Source: Rhodobacteraceae bacterium IMCC1909 (GTDB lineage: Bacteria > Pseudomonadota > Alphaproteobacteria > Rhodobacterales > Rhodobacteraceae). From it: 64,000 nt of DNA. A program made the position numbers and the translations under genes. The stretch covers positions 186,001-250,000 of the forward strand of contig JAPDHM010000002.1 of assembly GCA_030704425.1 (NCBI GenBank), in the 5' to 3' direction. The notes beneath the pieces are model-generated. The model worked only from the letters and a program-made list of their open reading frames with translations. It did not search any database and was not told where the DNA came from. The first letter of the stretch is position 1. Each line of letters starts with the position of its first letter. Positions 50,896 to 59,376 of the stretch are shown piece after piece.

Positions 50896-52140
50896 TTATT
50901 TTATGCCTGCCGCTTCCAGACCGTTTTCAAACAAGAAAGTAGACTGGTTGGGGTTCGCGTTTAGGTCACAAACCAGCTGCGTATCCGCAGGGGGCTGGTT
51001 GTCAAAGGATTCCACGATGTTCCATTCCTGATTGGCCAATTCGCCAATGTAGACATTCATGGAACAATGGTTGGTCTGGGAATCGATAGTCACCTTGCCT
51101 GAAGGCCCGTCATAGCTGAGGCCAGAACGCAGCGCCTCAATCACCGGTTCTCGGTCGATGGTGCCTGCAGCCTTAACCGCCTCGGCCCACAGCATCGCAC
51201 CCTCGTAAGACCGGATCGCCAGCTCGTTCATCACCGGACGGTCTGCGCCCAGCTTGGCCTCCAACCGTGCGAGGAAATTTTTATTTGCAGAGTTGTCGAC
51301 GCCTTCAAAATAGCCGTAGGACGCGATGATGCCATTGCCTTCTTCGGCTGAGATCAGCTTTTGCTCGTTGCCTACACCGAAAGTGGTAGAGGCTATGGGG
51401 ATTTCCTTTAGCATGCCTGCCGCCGCGTACTGGCGGTAGAACGAAACATGCGCGCCGCCCACAAGAGCGGAGATCACCATGTCAGGCTTGGCTGTCTGGA
51501 TTTTGTTGATGGTCGGACCAAAATTGGTCACATCCAGCGGGAAGAATTCAACATCCAGCGTTTCGCCGCCATTATCAGCGACAAACTTCTGCATCCACTG
51601 GGCGGTGATCTGACCGTAGTTATAGTCAGCCGCAACGATATAAACCTTCTTGCCCCATTTGTTCATGGCATAAGGTACAACCTTGGCCACAGTCTGCGCT
51701 GGCGTGGAGCCGGTGCAGAAGTTGTTGTAGTCGCACACGCCACCTTCGTACTGAGTGTTGTAGAAGTAGAGCGTCTTGAACCGCGCCAGCGTGGGCCGGA
51801 TCGCCTCGCGTGAGGCTGAGGTAATGCCCGCATGAACCGTCGCGGCCTTGTCACCTGCAGCGGCCTGCGTCGCGAATTGGGTGTAGAACTGGATGGTGGA
51901 CTGCGCGTCATACATCTTCAGCTCGACCTCGCGACCCAACAGGCCACCTGCGGCGTTGATGTCCTCAATGGCCAGCCTGGTGGTCTCGGCCATGGGCGCT
52001 CCATAGATGTCGAGGCCCCCTGAAAGGTCGAGGATCGAAGCAAAGTTGATGTTGTCCGATTGTGCGCGGGCGATGGTGGCCGGAGCGGTTAGGGCCAGAG
52101 CGGAAGTGCCCATTACAAAATCTCTGCGGGAAAGTGTCAT
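50896..52140 (-). CDS. ABC transporter substrate-binding protein, urea/short-chain amide type
   Basis: 414 residues. A Tat-like signal MTLSRRDFVMGTSALALTAP ends with A-R-A. The mature protein has the LivJ/AmiC fold: ASILDLSGGLDIYGAPMAETTRLAIEDINAAGG, with YNTQYEGGVCDYNNFCTGSTP and WGKKVYIVAADYNYG as in urea and amide receptors (UrtA, FmdD, AmiC). It binds the substrate in the periplasm. First transporter gene of the leftward unit; AAAGGAG before the ATG. Confidence 0.9.
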   Translation of the reverse strand: MTLSRRDFVMGTSALALTAPATIARAQSDNINFASILDLSGGLDIYGAPMAETTRLAIEDINAAGGLLGREVELKMYDAQSTIQFYTQFATQAAAGDKAATVHAGITSASREAIRPTLARFKTLYFYNTQYEGGVCDYNNFCTGSTPAQTVAKVVPYAMNKWGKKVYIVAADYNYGQITAQWMQKFVADNGGETLDVEFFPLDVTNFGPTINKIQTAKPDMVISALVGGAHVSFYRQYAAAGMLKEIPIASTTFGVGNEQKLISAEEGNGIIASYGYFEGVDNSANKNFLARLEAKLGADRPVMNELAIRSYEGAMLWAEAVKAAGTIDREPVIEALRSGLSYDGPSGKVTIDSQTNHCSMNVYIGELANQEWNIVESFDNQPPADTQLVCDLNANPNQSTFLFENGLEAAGIK

Positions 52141-52182
52141 TGATGGTGTCTCCTTTCGGTGAGTGACTAACGCGGCTGCAGG

Positions 52183-53808
52183 TCAGTCTTTTTTATCGGA
52201 CGAAGCATCATCCGACGTGATTTCCGGGGTATCCCCGGCGGTTTTGCCGTTGAGTGAATTTGAAAGGCCGCGCACGCCGTCACCGATGTTCATGCCGACC
52301 TCCTCGCCCAGCTTTTGAACAGCGGGAAGTTGCAGCGCCATGCTGAGCACGGAATCAACCACCTGATTGACGGTAGACTTGTCGTCACCTCCATCGCCGC
52401 CACTAGCGCCATTGAAGCCATTCATCTGGTTGATGCGGATGCTTTCGATCTTTTCGGTGGGTTTCATCATCTTTTCGACCAGCTGCGGTAAGGTGCGCAT
52501 GCGCTGTTCATCAAGCCTCATCGCCATGAGCTCGGGCGTTTGTGCATTTTCGGCGGCGATGATGGCCGCTCGGCCTTTCGCCTCTGATAACAAGCGATCT
52601 CTGTCAGCATTGGCAGTTTCGATCATGGCCTTCGCTTGCGCCTGTGCAGTTGAAGTAATCGTGTCCGCTTCGGATTTCACGCGGGTGTCGTCCACCATTG
52701 CTTGCTGTGCTGCACGGATCAGAGCGAGGGATTTGGCTCGTTCAGCAGCGGCAGTTTCGACAATGGTGCGCACACGCTCTTCGGCTTCTGCCTCCTCACC
52801 CTTTGCTGCAATAGCTTCGGCTTCGGCCTTAGCCTCTTCACCACGCTTTTCCGCCATCGAGATGGAGTTCTCTGATTGCTTGAGGGAAGATTTTAACTCT
52901 GAGTCAAGCGCTTGCCGACGCAATTCAGTGTCACGCGCAATCTCTGACGAACGGACTTCACGCTCGCGGTCAATGCGTGCGGCCTCGCGGCGTCTCTCCG
53001 AGACTGATTGTTCCTCTGCTGTTTCTGCAGCAGAGCGGGAGCGTGCTATTTCGATCTCGCGCTGCTGGGTGATCATCGCTTCTTCTTCCTCGCGTGTGAT
53101 CGTCAGCTTGCGCTTTGTCGCATCAAGCTGGCTTTGACGCACAGACACATCGGCGTCTGCCTCGATGACAGCACGTTCTTTTTTGTTCACGGCGATGATT
53201 TCGGCCAACCGCCGCATCCCCAGCGCGTTGAAAGCGTTATTTTCGTCTAACGTATGAAACGGCGTCTGGTCGATCCGCGTAAGCGACATGGATTCCAGCA
53301 TTAGACCGCTTTGTGCTAGGGTGTTGCTTAGAATATCGCTGACTTCCTTGACATAAGCGGCCCGATTGTCCTGCAATTCATCCATAGTATAGCGCGCCGC
53401 GACCGACAGCATAGCGTCGACCAGCTTACCTTCAAGGATTTCCTCCAGATCGGCCGCGCGAAATGATTTACCGGCGAGGGCCTGGGCGGCCGTGGCCACA
53501 CCTTCGGTACTGTCCCGCACCCGAACATAGAATTCAGCGGCCACATCAACCCTCAGTCGATTTTTTGTGATCATCGATTTCGAGCCTGCGCGTTCAATGT
53601 CAAGCTTTGAGGTGCGCATGTTTACTTCAGCCACCTTGTGCAGAAAGGGCAAGGCAAGACAGCCTCCATCTAGCACAACTTTCTGTCCACCCTGACCGGT
53701 ACGGACAACGCTAATTTCCCGTGATGCCTTACGGTAATACCGGTTTAGAAAAAGAACCAAAATTACTGCCGTAATAACAAGCAAAACACCAACGATAAAC
53801 CAAGTCAT
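52183..53808 (-). CDS. Flotillin-like SPFH protein (YqiK type)
   Basis: 541 residues. One N-terminal membrane helix (WFIVGVLLVITAVILVLFL), an SPFH/band 7 domain at about 30-200 (RTGQGGQKVVLDGGCLALPFLHKV), then a long Glu/Ala-rich coiled coil (about 220-430) with repeated E-A-E-A and R-E-R segments, and an acidic tail ending SSDKKD. It forms membrane microdomain scaffolds. No NfeD partner is seen. It lies only 42 bp before the amide receptor gene in the same direction, so it may be cotranscribed with the transporter. Confidence 0.9.
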   Translation of the reverse strand: MTWFIVGVLLVITAVILVLFLNRYYRKASREISVVRTGQGGQKVVLDGGCLALPFLHKVAEVNMRTSKLDIERAGSKSMITKNRLRVDVAAEFYVRVRDSTEGVATAAQALAGKSFRAADLEEILEGKLVDAMLSVAARYTMDELQDNRAAYVKEVSDILSNTLAQSGLMLESMSLTRIDQTPFHTLDENNAFNALGMRRLAEIIAVNKKERAVIEADADVSVRQSQLDATKRKLTITREEEEAMITQQREIEIARSRSAAETAEEQSVSERRREAARIDREREVRSSEIARDTELRRQALDSELKSSLKQSENSISMAEKRGEEAKAEAEAIAAKGEEAEAEERVRTIVETAAAERAKSLALIRAAQQAMVDDTRVKSEADTITSTAQAQAKAMIETANADRDRLLSEAKGRAAIIAAENAQTPELMAMRLDEQRMRTLPQLVEKMMKPTEKIESIRINQMNGFNGASGGDGGDDKSTVNQVVDSVLSMALQLPAVQKLGEEVGMNIGDGVRGLSNSLNGKTAGDTPEITSDDASSDKKD

Positions 53809-54041
53809 GTAAATGCCTCTTAATTAATTTTTATCTCCTACACCCCGAAAGAACAGAGTTGGGTCCGGCACGCCGCGCCGCTTATTCTTAAACTTAAAAT
53901 GATTAGAAGTGTCGGAAAAATTTCTGTCAAGCTTTTATTTATAAATTCAATTGTTTTGCCGATGGTTGAAGGTATCAGCGCCTGTTTTTTCGGCGCTACT
54001 AGGTTTTGTGCGCATATCTCTTTCGCCTAGAACAGCCTAAA

Positions 54042-54726
54042 TCACTTGTAATAAATTAAATTTGTAGATACCCGACCAGAGTATTTAAGCAGCATTTCAC
54101 TTTGAGCCGGAGTGGCGCGAAAACGCATAACGCAGTTTGTTGAACTTATTGAAACACTCGGACCGGACACAAAATCTGATGCCCCGGCGAGGTTTATATC
54201 AATTGCGGCTTTCATTTTAAAGCTTTCCTCGCCCAATGGGCAGGGGGTGGCAAAAAGACAGCCCCTTACTGGATGCAACAGGCTTGGTATGTCAGCGTCA
54301 GGAATGATGCGATAGCGTTTCACGCGCAACGTTGGATCCGGCACTACGATCGCGGAACATATAACCTCGATATGTATATAGGGATGGACAGGATAGGAGA
54401 AAATTTCTTCTGCTATCCCTTCTTCGGCAACAACTCCCCGATACATCACTGCGGCACGGCCCGAAGTATGACGGACGACCAACAGGTCATATGCAGTGAA
54501 CAAATAGCTCAGGCTTAACTCGTTTTGCAACTGCATGAGTGGGTTGAGAATCTAGCTTTGGGTTGACACATCAACTGCGCTTACACGCTCATCACAAAAC
54601 ATCAGCTTCCGGTTGAGCCCGCGCGAGCGCTGGCTACCTGACTGCGCCCTCAGGCGATGGGCATGTTGGTCTGGGTTAAGGCCGACAAGCACAACCAGTT
54701 GTTAAGGCCGACAAGCACAACCAGTT
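54042..54726 (-). pseudogene. Oligopeptide/dipeptide ABC ATPase (DppF/OppF type), decayed C-terminal part
   Basis: Reading leftward from 54726: VVLVGLNPDQHAHRL, a degraded signature region, FCDERVSAVDVSTQS (Walker B and D-loop), a TAG stop, then ILNPLMQLQNELSLSYLFT, MYRGVVAEEGIAEEIF and VPDPTLRVKRYR with RGCLFATPCPLGEE, the classic C-terminal extension of Opp/Dpp ATPases. Walker A and the N-terminal third are missing, the signature has indels and there is at least one in-frame stop. Inside it at 54675-54726 a 26-bp unit is duplicated in tandem. The 164-residue frame 54042-54536 is the longest intact piece. Not functional. Confidence 0.8.
54675..54726. repeat. Perfect 26-bp tandem duplication
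   Basis: Two identical units, 54675-54700 and 54701-54726, each beginning GTTAAGGCCGACAAGC and ending ACCAGTT, within the ABC ATPase relic next to the ISNCY fragment. Likely replication slippage or a by-product of the nearby insertion. Confidence 0.95.
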
Positions 54727-54729
54727 CAT

Positions 54730-54990
54730 TTACGCGAACCGCAACTCTTTGACCAGCCGATCCAGCACCATGCGGTTTGCGTGCTGGACGTGGCCTTTAG
54801 CCTGCGAGTTATTTGAACTAAAGTTCAATATGTTTAGCTCCGCGAGCAATAGGCCGAATTGCGTCATGCCAGACATGTTTTGATTGGGTTTTGGAACGCG
54901 GAACACAGTATGTTTATCAGTACAAAATGCGATAGGATTACCATTTTTGAGTTGGTATTTTTCTAAATAAATAAAGTTTTTAATGTGCTC
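54730..54990 (-). pseudogene. ISNCY family transposase fragment
   Basis: An 86-codon open stretch without a proper start. Leftward it reads IKNFIYLEKYQLKNGNPIAF, then CTDKHTVFRVPKPNQN, MTQFGLLLAELNI and SQAKGHVQHANRMVLDRLVKEL, ending in a stop at 54730-54732. This matches the DDE core of ISNCY (IS1202-like) transposases: F-Y-S-D-K-H-x-V-F-R and Q-A-K-G-R-V-E-R-A-N. The family's Glu in R-V-E-R-A-N is His-Val-Gln here (HVQHAN), so the catalytic Glu is also lost. N-terminal and C-terminal parts are missing. It abuts the ABC ATPase relic at 54727. Confidence 0.78.
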
Positions 54991-55088
54991 TCAGATTATA
55001 GAGAACAATGTGCTTCGGTCATCAATAATCATCTTATCATCTCAACGGATCATGGATTTTTAAATTGTTAGGCACACCGATTAAACGC

Positions 55089-56735
55089 CTAATTCCGTCC
55101 CAGCCGCTTGTCTTCTTTAATCAAGTCTAAGTCTCGCTCTAATGCGGGGCCATAGCCACCGCCGCCGGGTGTTTTCACCCGAACGCGGTCGCCTGCTTGC
55201 AGCGGGATATCTTGTTCCTTGGACAAGTGTTCGGGAATATATTTGACGCCCTCGCGCCAAACCTCGACCTCGTTCACGGCGCCGTCTGCGCCCCCCAGCG
55301 CCCCTTGCGGGCCGAAGCGGCCGTGATCCATAACAAAACTTGCACGGGCGTTACCGCGTCGCAGTTCGACCTCATAATCCAGCCCTAGGCCGCCGCGATG
55401 CTGTCCTGCGCCGCCTGATCCTTCGCGCAGAGCGTAGCGGTGGTATAGGACCGGGAAATTCTGTTCCATGATCTCTACGGGCGGTGCCTTGGATATGCCG
55501 ATGGTCGAACATCCGTTGGACAGCCCGTCGTGATCTATGTTGCCACCGTACCCCCCCCCTGACAGTTGATACATCACAAAATCGCGCCCCGTTTCGGGAT
55601 CAAACCCGCCCAGTGCAAAATTTCCGCTTGTACCTGCTGGTGCGGCGGTTACGCGGTGCGGGAGCGCTTCTACAAGGGCTGCAAAAACGGCCTCTGCAAT
55701 GCGTTGACTGACTTCTGCGGCGCACCCTGATACGGGACGCGGGTATTCTGCATCCAAGAATGTGCCCTTAGGCTGCAAGATCTCCAAGGGTGTGAACGCG
55801 CCAGCACTGATTGGCACCTCTGGAAATATGTGTCGCATCGCGAGGTAAACGGACGAAAGCGTCGTGGCCAAAACTGAGTTCATCGGCCCCATGCAAGGCG
55901 GGCTACTTTCGGAGAAGTCGAATTGCAAGTGGCCCCTTGTTTTCTTGATCTTCAAATTAATTTCCAGAGGTTCATTCACTACGCCGTCACTGTCGATCCA
56001 AGCAGTCGAGCTATAGTTTCCATCGGGAATTTCTTCGATAAACGCTTGCATCTGTGTGTCTGAACGAACTCTCAATTCTGCAATGGCCGCTTTTACAACG
56101 TCGTCCCCGTATCTGTCCAGCAGAGCATTCAACCGATCCTCGCCGACCATCAGGGCGGCGGCTTGGGCTTTGACATCCCCGATCCGTTGATCCGCGACCC
56201 GAATGTTTGAACAGATGATCGAATAGATTTCCTGGTCTAAAACCCCTTTTTTGAAAAGGCGCACGGGAGGCAGCCGCAGCCCTTCCTGTTCCACAGACGT
56301 GGCAGAGGCCGAAAATCCACCCGGCACAGCGCCACCTGTATCGGGCCAATGTCCGGTGTTCGAGAGCCAGCAATAGATTTCACCTTTGCGGTAAAACGGT
56401 CGTGCGAACCGAACGTCCATAAGATGCGTGCCCCCAAGATAGGGATCGTTGACGATATAGATGTCATCGGGTTTAGGCTTGGCCACGGTGCCTGCTGCGA
56501 TCATTTCGATCAACTTACGGGTCGAATACTGCATGGTGCCCACAAACACAGGCAACCCCCCCATACCTTGTGCAATCAGCGCCCCGTCTTCGGCTGCATA
56601 AATGCCATCTGACCTGTCGTTCGCTTCCGCAATCACGGGCGAGAAAGCAGCCCGCGAAAAGCTAAGGTCCATTTCGTCGCAGACCTGCTGCAGGCCAGCC
56701 TGGATGACGGAAAGTGTAATTGGATCAATGCTCAT
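55089..56735 (-). CDS. hyuB: Hydantoinase B / oxoprolinase beta family protein (HyuB)
   Basis: 548 residues, normal length. DPITLSVIQAGLQQVCDEMDLSFSRAAFSP at the N-terminus, DDIYIVNDPYLGGTHLMDV, SNTGHWPDTGGAVPGGFS, FDFSESSPPCMGPMNS and the C-terminal GGAGQHRGGLGLDYEV are hallmark blocks. With HyuA it hydrolyses hydantoins, 5-oxoproline-like lactams or, in related enzymes, carboxylates acetone using ATP. Its ATG overlaps the HyuA stop (ATGA). Confidence 0.92.
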   Translation of the reverse strand: MSIDPITLSVIQAGLQQVCDEMDLSFSRAAFSPVIAEANDRSDGIYAAEDGALIAQGMGGLPVFVGTMQYSTRKLIEMIAAGTVAKPKPDDIYIVNDPYLGGTHLMDVRFARPFYRKGEIYCWLSNTGHWPDTGGAVPGGFSASATSVEQEGLRLPPVRLFKKGVLDQEIYSIICSNIRVADQRIGDVKAQAAALMVGEDRLNALLDRYGDDVVKAAIAELRVRSDTQMQAFIEEIPDGNYSSTAWIDSDGVVNEPLEINLKIKKTRGHLQFDFSESSPPCMGPMNSVLATTLSSVYLAMRHIFPEVPISAGAFTPLEILQPKGTFLDAEYPRPVSGCAAEVSQRIAEAVFAALVEALPHRVTAAPAGTSGNFALGGFDPETGRDFVMYQLSGGGYGGNIDHDGLSNGCSTIGISKAPPVEIMEQNFPVLYHRYALREGSGGAGQHRGGLGLDYEVELRRGNARASFVMDHGRFGPQGALGGADGAVNEVEVWREGVKYIPEHLSKEQDIPLQAGDRVRVKTPGGGGYGPALERDLDLIKEDKRLGRN

Positions 56736-58783
56736 GCAGCACCCCCTATGTGGATCGTGAGGTTACCATCCACACCGCCAGTCACGTGATCGCCCAGTGG
56801 GATCAGGATGGTGCAATCCAGTTGTTCGATCACCGCGGGACCGTTCAGGTGCACATTTTGCGGCAAGTGATCGCGCCAGTAGACGGGCGTTTTATATGCG
56901 GCACCGTCAAAATACACATCCCGCGTGGTCACAGGCATTGCGGTGTCATGACGCCCTGCCGGATCAATGAGTTGTGACAGGTCGATAGGATCGCAAACCC
57001 CGATGACTGAGCAATTGGCATTGACTATCCTCGCCCTGATCTGTGGTAAATCCACCTTAAAACGCTTCCAATAGACTGATTCAAACTTTTTGCGCAGTTC
57101 CGTTGCGGTTGGTGTGCCATGGTTTAAATGGACACGGATCACGTGGCTTTGACCTAGAAACTGCATGTCCACACTGAATTCTGTCTGGACCTCGCACACT
57201 TTGATGGCCTCGCGTTTCAGGGCGGATTGTCCAGCTGACGATTGCGCTGCAAAGACGTTATGCAAGACCTGCACATCTACCGTATCAAGGGACTGGTTGA
57301 TGGTTTGAACAAAGTCGTGGCGCAAATCTGCAATGGCGCACCCAAGCGCATTTGTGATTCCAGGACGGGCCGGGATCAAGACGCGGGGCACGCCTAGTTC
57401 GCGGGCAAGGGCTGCTGCGTGAAGCGGCCCAGCTCCACCAAAGGCGAATAGCGCAAAATCGCGAGGATCGGCACCCAGCGACAGCGACACCATGCGTATT
57501 GCACCGGACATTTTGGCATTGGCTAGGCGGATCACCGCCTCGGCGGCAGCACGTGCATCGACACCAAGCGGCGTGCCGAGTTTAGTTTGGAAAATCGAAG
57601 CGATGTCATCGGTGCTGATGCCACCCATCACCGAATTTAGTTTTTCAGGGTTCAGCCGGCCGAGCAGCATATTTGCGTCTGAAATAGTCGGATCCGTTCC
57701 CCCTCTACCATAGCAAATTGGGCCAGGGTCTGCGCCTGCGCTATGAGGACCCACTTCTAGCAGCCCAGCCGGATTGACCCGCGCGATAGACCCGCCGCCT
57801 GCGCCGACCGTACGTACGTCCACCATCGGAACGTGGATTGGCATCGCATATTCCACCTCAATCTCGTTTGAAACGGGCGGCGTGCCGTTTAGGATCAGCG
57901 CCACGTCTGTAGATGTCCCGCCCATATCATAGCTCAGCAGGTTCGGCTCGCACGCGCGGCGCCCGGTGTAAGCCGCTGCCATTACGCCCGAGGCAGGACC
58001 CGACATCACTGTCTTTGCCGCTTCTTTTGCCACCAGTTTTGAAGATATCATGCCACCATTGCCGTTCATCACAAGTACATCGCCTGCATATCCCTGAGCT
58101 GCTAGTTCGTCGCTCAGCCGCGTCACGTAGCGCTCCAACAGAGGTTGAACGGAGGCATTCACTGCCGCTGTTACGCCACGCTCAAATTCGCGGGTTTCGG
58201 ACAACAGGCTGTGAGCTGTTGTTATATATTTATTCGGCCAAATCTCGGCTGCAATTTCAGCTGCGCGTTGTTCGTGGGCAGAGTTTGCGTATGCATGCAA
58301 GAAATGAATAACCAGGGATTCACACCCAGCATCGATTAGGGTTTGCGCCGCGTCGCGCACGGCCTGTTCGTCCAATGTGGTTACGACTTTGCCGGATGCG
58401 TCCATACGCTCGGGCACTTCAAGCCGCAGGTCACGGGGGATAATGGGTACGAATTGACCTGTCATGCCATAGGCCTGCGGGCGGGTGCGCCGTCCCAGTT
58501 CCAGAACGTCCCGAAAGCCGCCTGTCGTGATCAACCCTGTGCGCGATAGTTTGCGTTCCAACACCGCGTTTGTCGTTGTCGTGGTTCCATGCACGATCAA
58601 GTTGATGTCAGATAATTTCACTTGAGCGTCATCTATGGCGGTCAGGACACCGAATGCCTGATTTTCCAGCGTCGTCGGCGTCTTTGCTATCCGTATGTGT
58701 CCGGTTTTACCGTCAATCACGACAAGGTCTGTAAAAGTGCCGCCTACATCCACACCGATTATTCCGCCCCGATTAGTCGACAT
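56732..58783 (-). CDS. hyuA: Hydantoinase A / oxoprolinase alpha family protein (HyuA)
   Basis: 683 residues from the ATG at 58783, chosen because AGGA lies seven bases before; alternative starts at 58798 and 58801. IIGVDVGGTFTDLVVIDG is the actin-like ATP site; HGTTTTTNAVLERK, GGFRDVLELGRRTRP, YDMGGTSTDVALI and AGGGSIARV follow in family order. It is the ATP-dependent partner of HyuB. Upstream lies a repeat with dyad character (58847-58898) and the dead MarR gene. In context with the molybdenum hydroxylase, ring opening of an oxidised or reduced N-heterocycle is a plausible job. Confidence 0.92.
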   Translation of the reverse strand: MSTNRGGIIGVDVGGTFTDLVVIDGKTGHIRIAKTPTTLENQAFGVLTAIDDAQVKLSDINLIVHGTTTTTNAVLERKLSRTGLITTGGFRDVLELGRRTRPQAYGMTGQFVPIIPRDLRLEVPERMDASGKVVTTLDEQAVRDAAQTLIDAGCESLVIHFLHAYANSAHEQRAAEIAAEIWPNKYITTAHSLLSETREFERGVTAAVNASVQPLLERYVTRLSDELAAQGYAGDVLVMNGNGGMISSKLVAKEAAKTVMSGPASGVMAAAYTGRRACEPNLLSYDMGGTSTDVALILNGTPPVSNEIEVEYAMPIHVPMVDVRTVGAGGGSIARVNPAGLLEVGPHSAGADPGPICYGRGGTDPTISDANMLLGRLNPEKLNSVMGGISTDDIASIFQTKLGTPLGVDARAAAEAVIRLANAKMSGAIRMVSLSLGADPRDFALFAFGGAGPLHAAALARELGVPRVLIPARPGITNALGCAIADLRHDFVQTINQSLDTVDVQVLHNVFAAQSSAGQSALKREAIKVCEVQTEFSVDMQFLGQSHVIRVHLNHGTPTATELRKKFESVYWKRFKVDLPQIRARIVNANCSVIGVCDPIDLSQLIDPAGRHDTAMPVTTRDVYFDGAAYKTPVYWRDHLPQNVHLNGPAVIEQLDCTILIPLGDHVTGGVDGNLTIHIGGAA

Positions 58784-58846
58784 ATCTATGTCCTGCATCA
58801 ATTTAAATATCTACAAGTAATCTTGATGCGGCCTGTTTAGTCAACC

Positions 58847-58898
58847 ACAATGACGCTTATTGTAGTCTTAGAGAATGACACTTATTGTGGTCGTAGAG
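58847..58898. promoter_or_regulatory. Tandem 25-bp repeat with a dyad upstream of hyuA
   Basis: Two direct units, 58849-58873 and 58874-58898, differ at three of 25 bases (AATGACGCTTATTGTAG and AATGACACTTATTGTGG at their starts). The first unit with its left flank forms the dyad ACAAT-N7-ATTGT at 58847-58863, a size and shape compatible with a MarR-type operator. Located about 65-115 bp before hyuA. Confidence 0.5.
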
Positions 58899-58902
58899 CT
58901 TG

Positions 58903-59370
58903 TCAGCCCCATACATTAGCGCCATCATTGGTGAGTAGTGCTACAATTTTCTGCCCCGCAGCAAGGGCTTGAGTTTGCGCCTCAACGAATGTTTTTCTGC
59001 CAAAATCTGGCAGTTTGACCAAGCGCAACCGCTAGTCTGTCAAATCCGCCCACGAACTCACAAGGTTCCTGATCTTCAACCGCTTGCTGACAAATTTGCT
59101 TGTGGTCGAATCCATTGCCGTAAGCCGCCCTAGTTAGTTCTACGACAGGGTTCCAGACCCATAGATTCGGGCAAGAGCCGCAAATTGCGTCTGAGTCAGC
59201 CCGTTCACATGTTGAGCAAAAACTGCCAGATGCCCGTTATTAGTCCGGCGCAGGTTATACCCAACTTGAATAGAAAGTTGATAAGCTTCGGTGGAGCGGC
59301 TTTTAATATGCATGCAGAAATTATTGACACCTTGCTTCCGGTACCGCAACGTCTGTTTGTGTACTAACAT
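58903..59370 (-). pseudogene. MarR family regulator with three in-frame stop codons
   Basis: 156 codons in a single frame, without any frameshift. From an ATG at 59370 or 59313 it reads AYQLSIQVGYNLRRTNNGHL and LTQTQFAALARIYGSGTLS, the MarR N-terminal helices. Then come stops at 59140 (TAG) and 59134 (TAA), after which LGRLTAMDSTTSKFVSKRLK and NLVSSWADLTD (recognition helix and wing) continue, a third stop at 59032 (TAG), and VKLPDFGRKTFVEAQTQALA to the final TGA at 58903. A normal protein has Gln at the first two sites, each one C-to-T change from the stop. It lies between hyuA and the divergent hydroxylase genes, where its regulator role would be expected. Confidence 0.82.
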
Positions 59371-59376
59371 ACAAGC

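Noticed and set aside
52367-53137. 256-codon open frame opposite the flotillin gene
   Set aside because: Ser/Ala/Arg-rich mirror of the flotillin coiled-coil codons, with no family features.
54675-54726. 26-bp duplicate considered as regulatory repeat
   Set aside because: It lies inside the coding relic of an ABC ATPase and duplicates coding bases exactly, so slippage is simpler.
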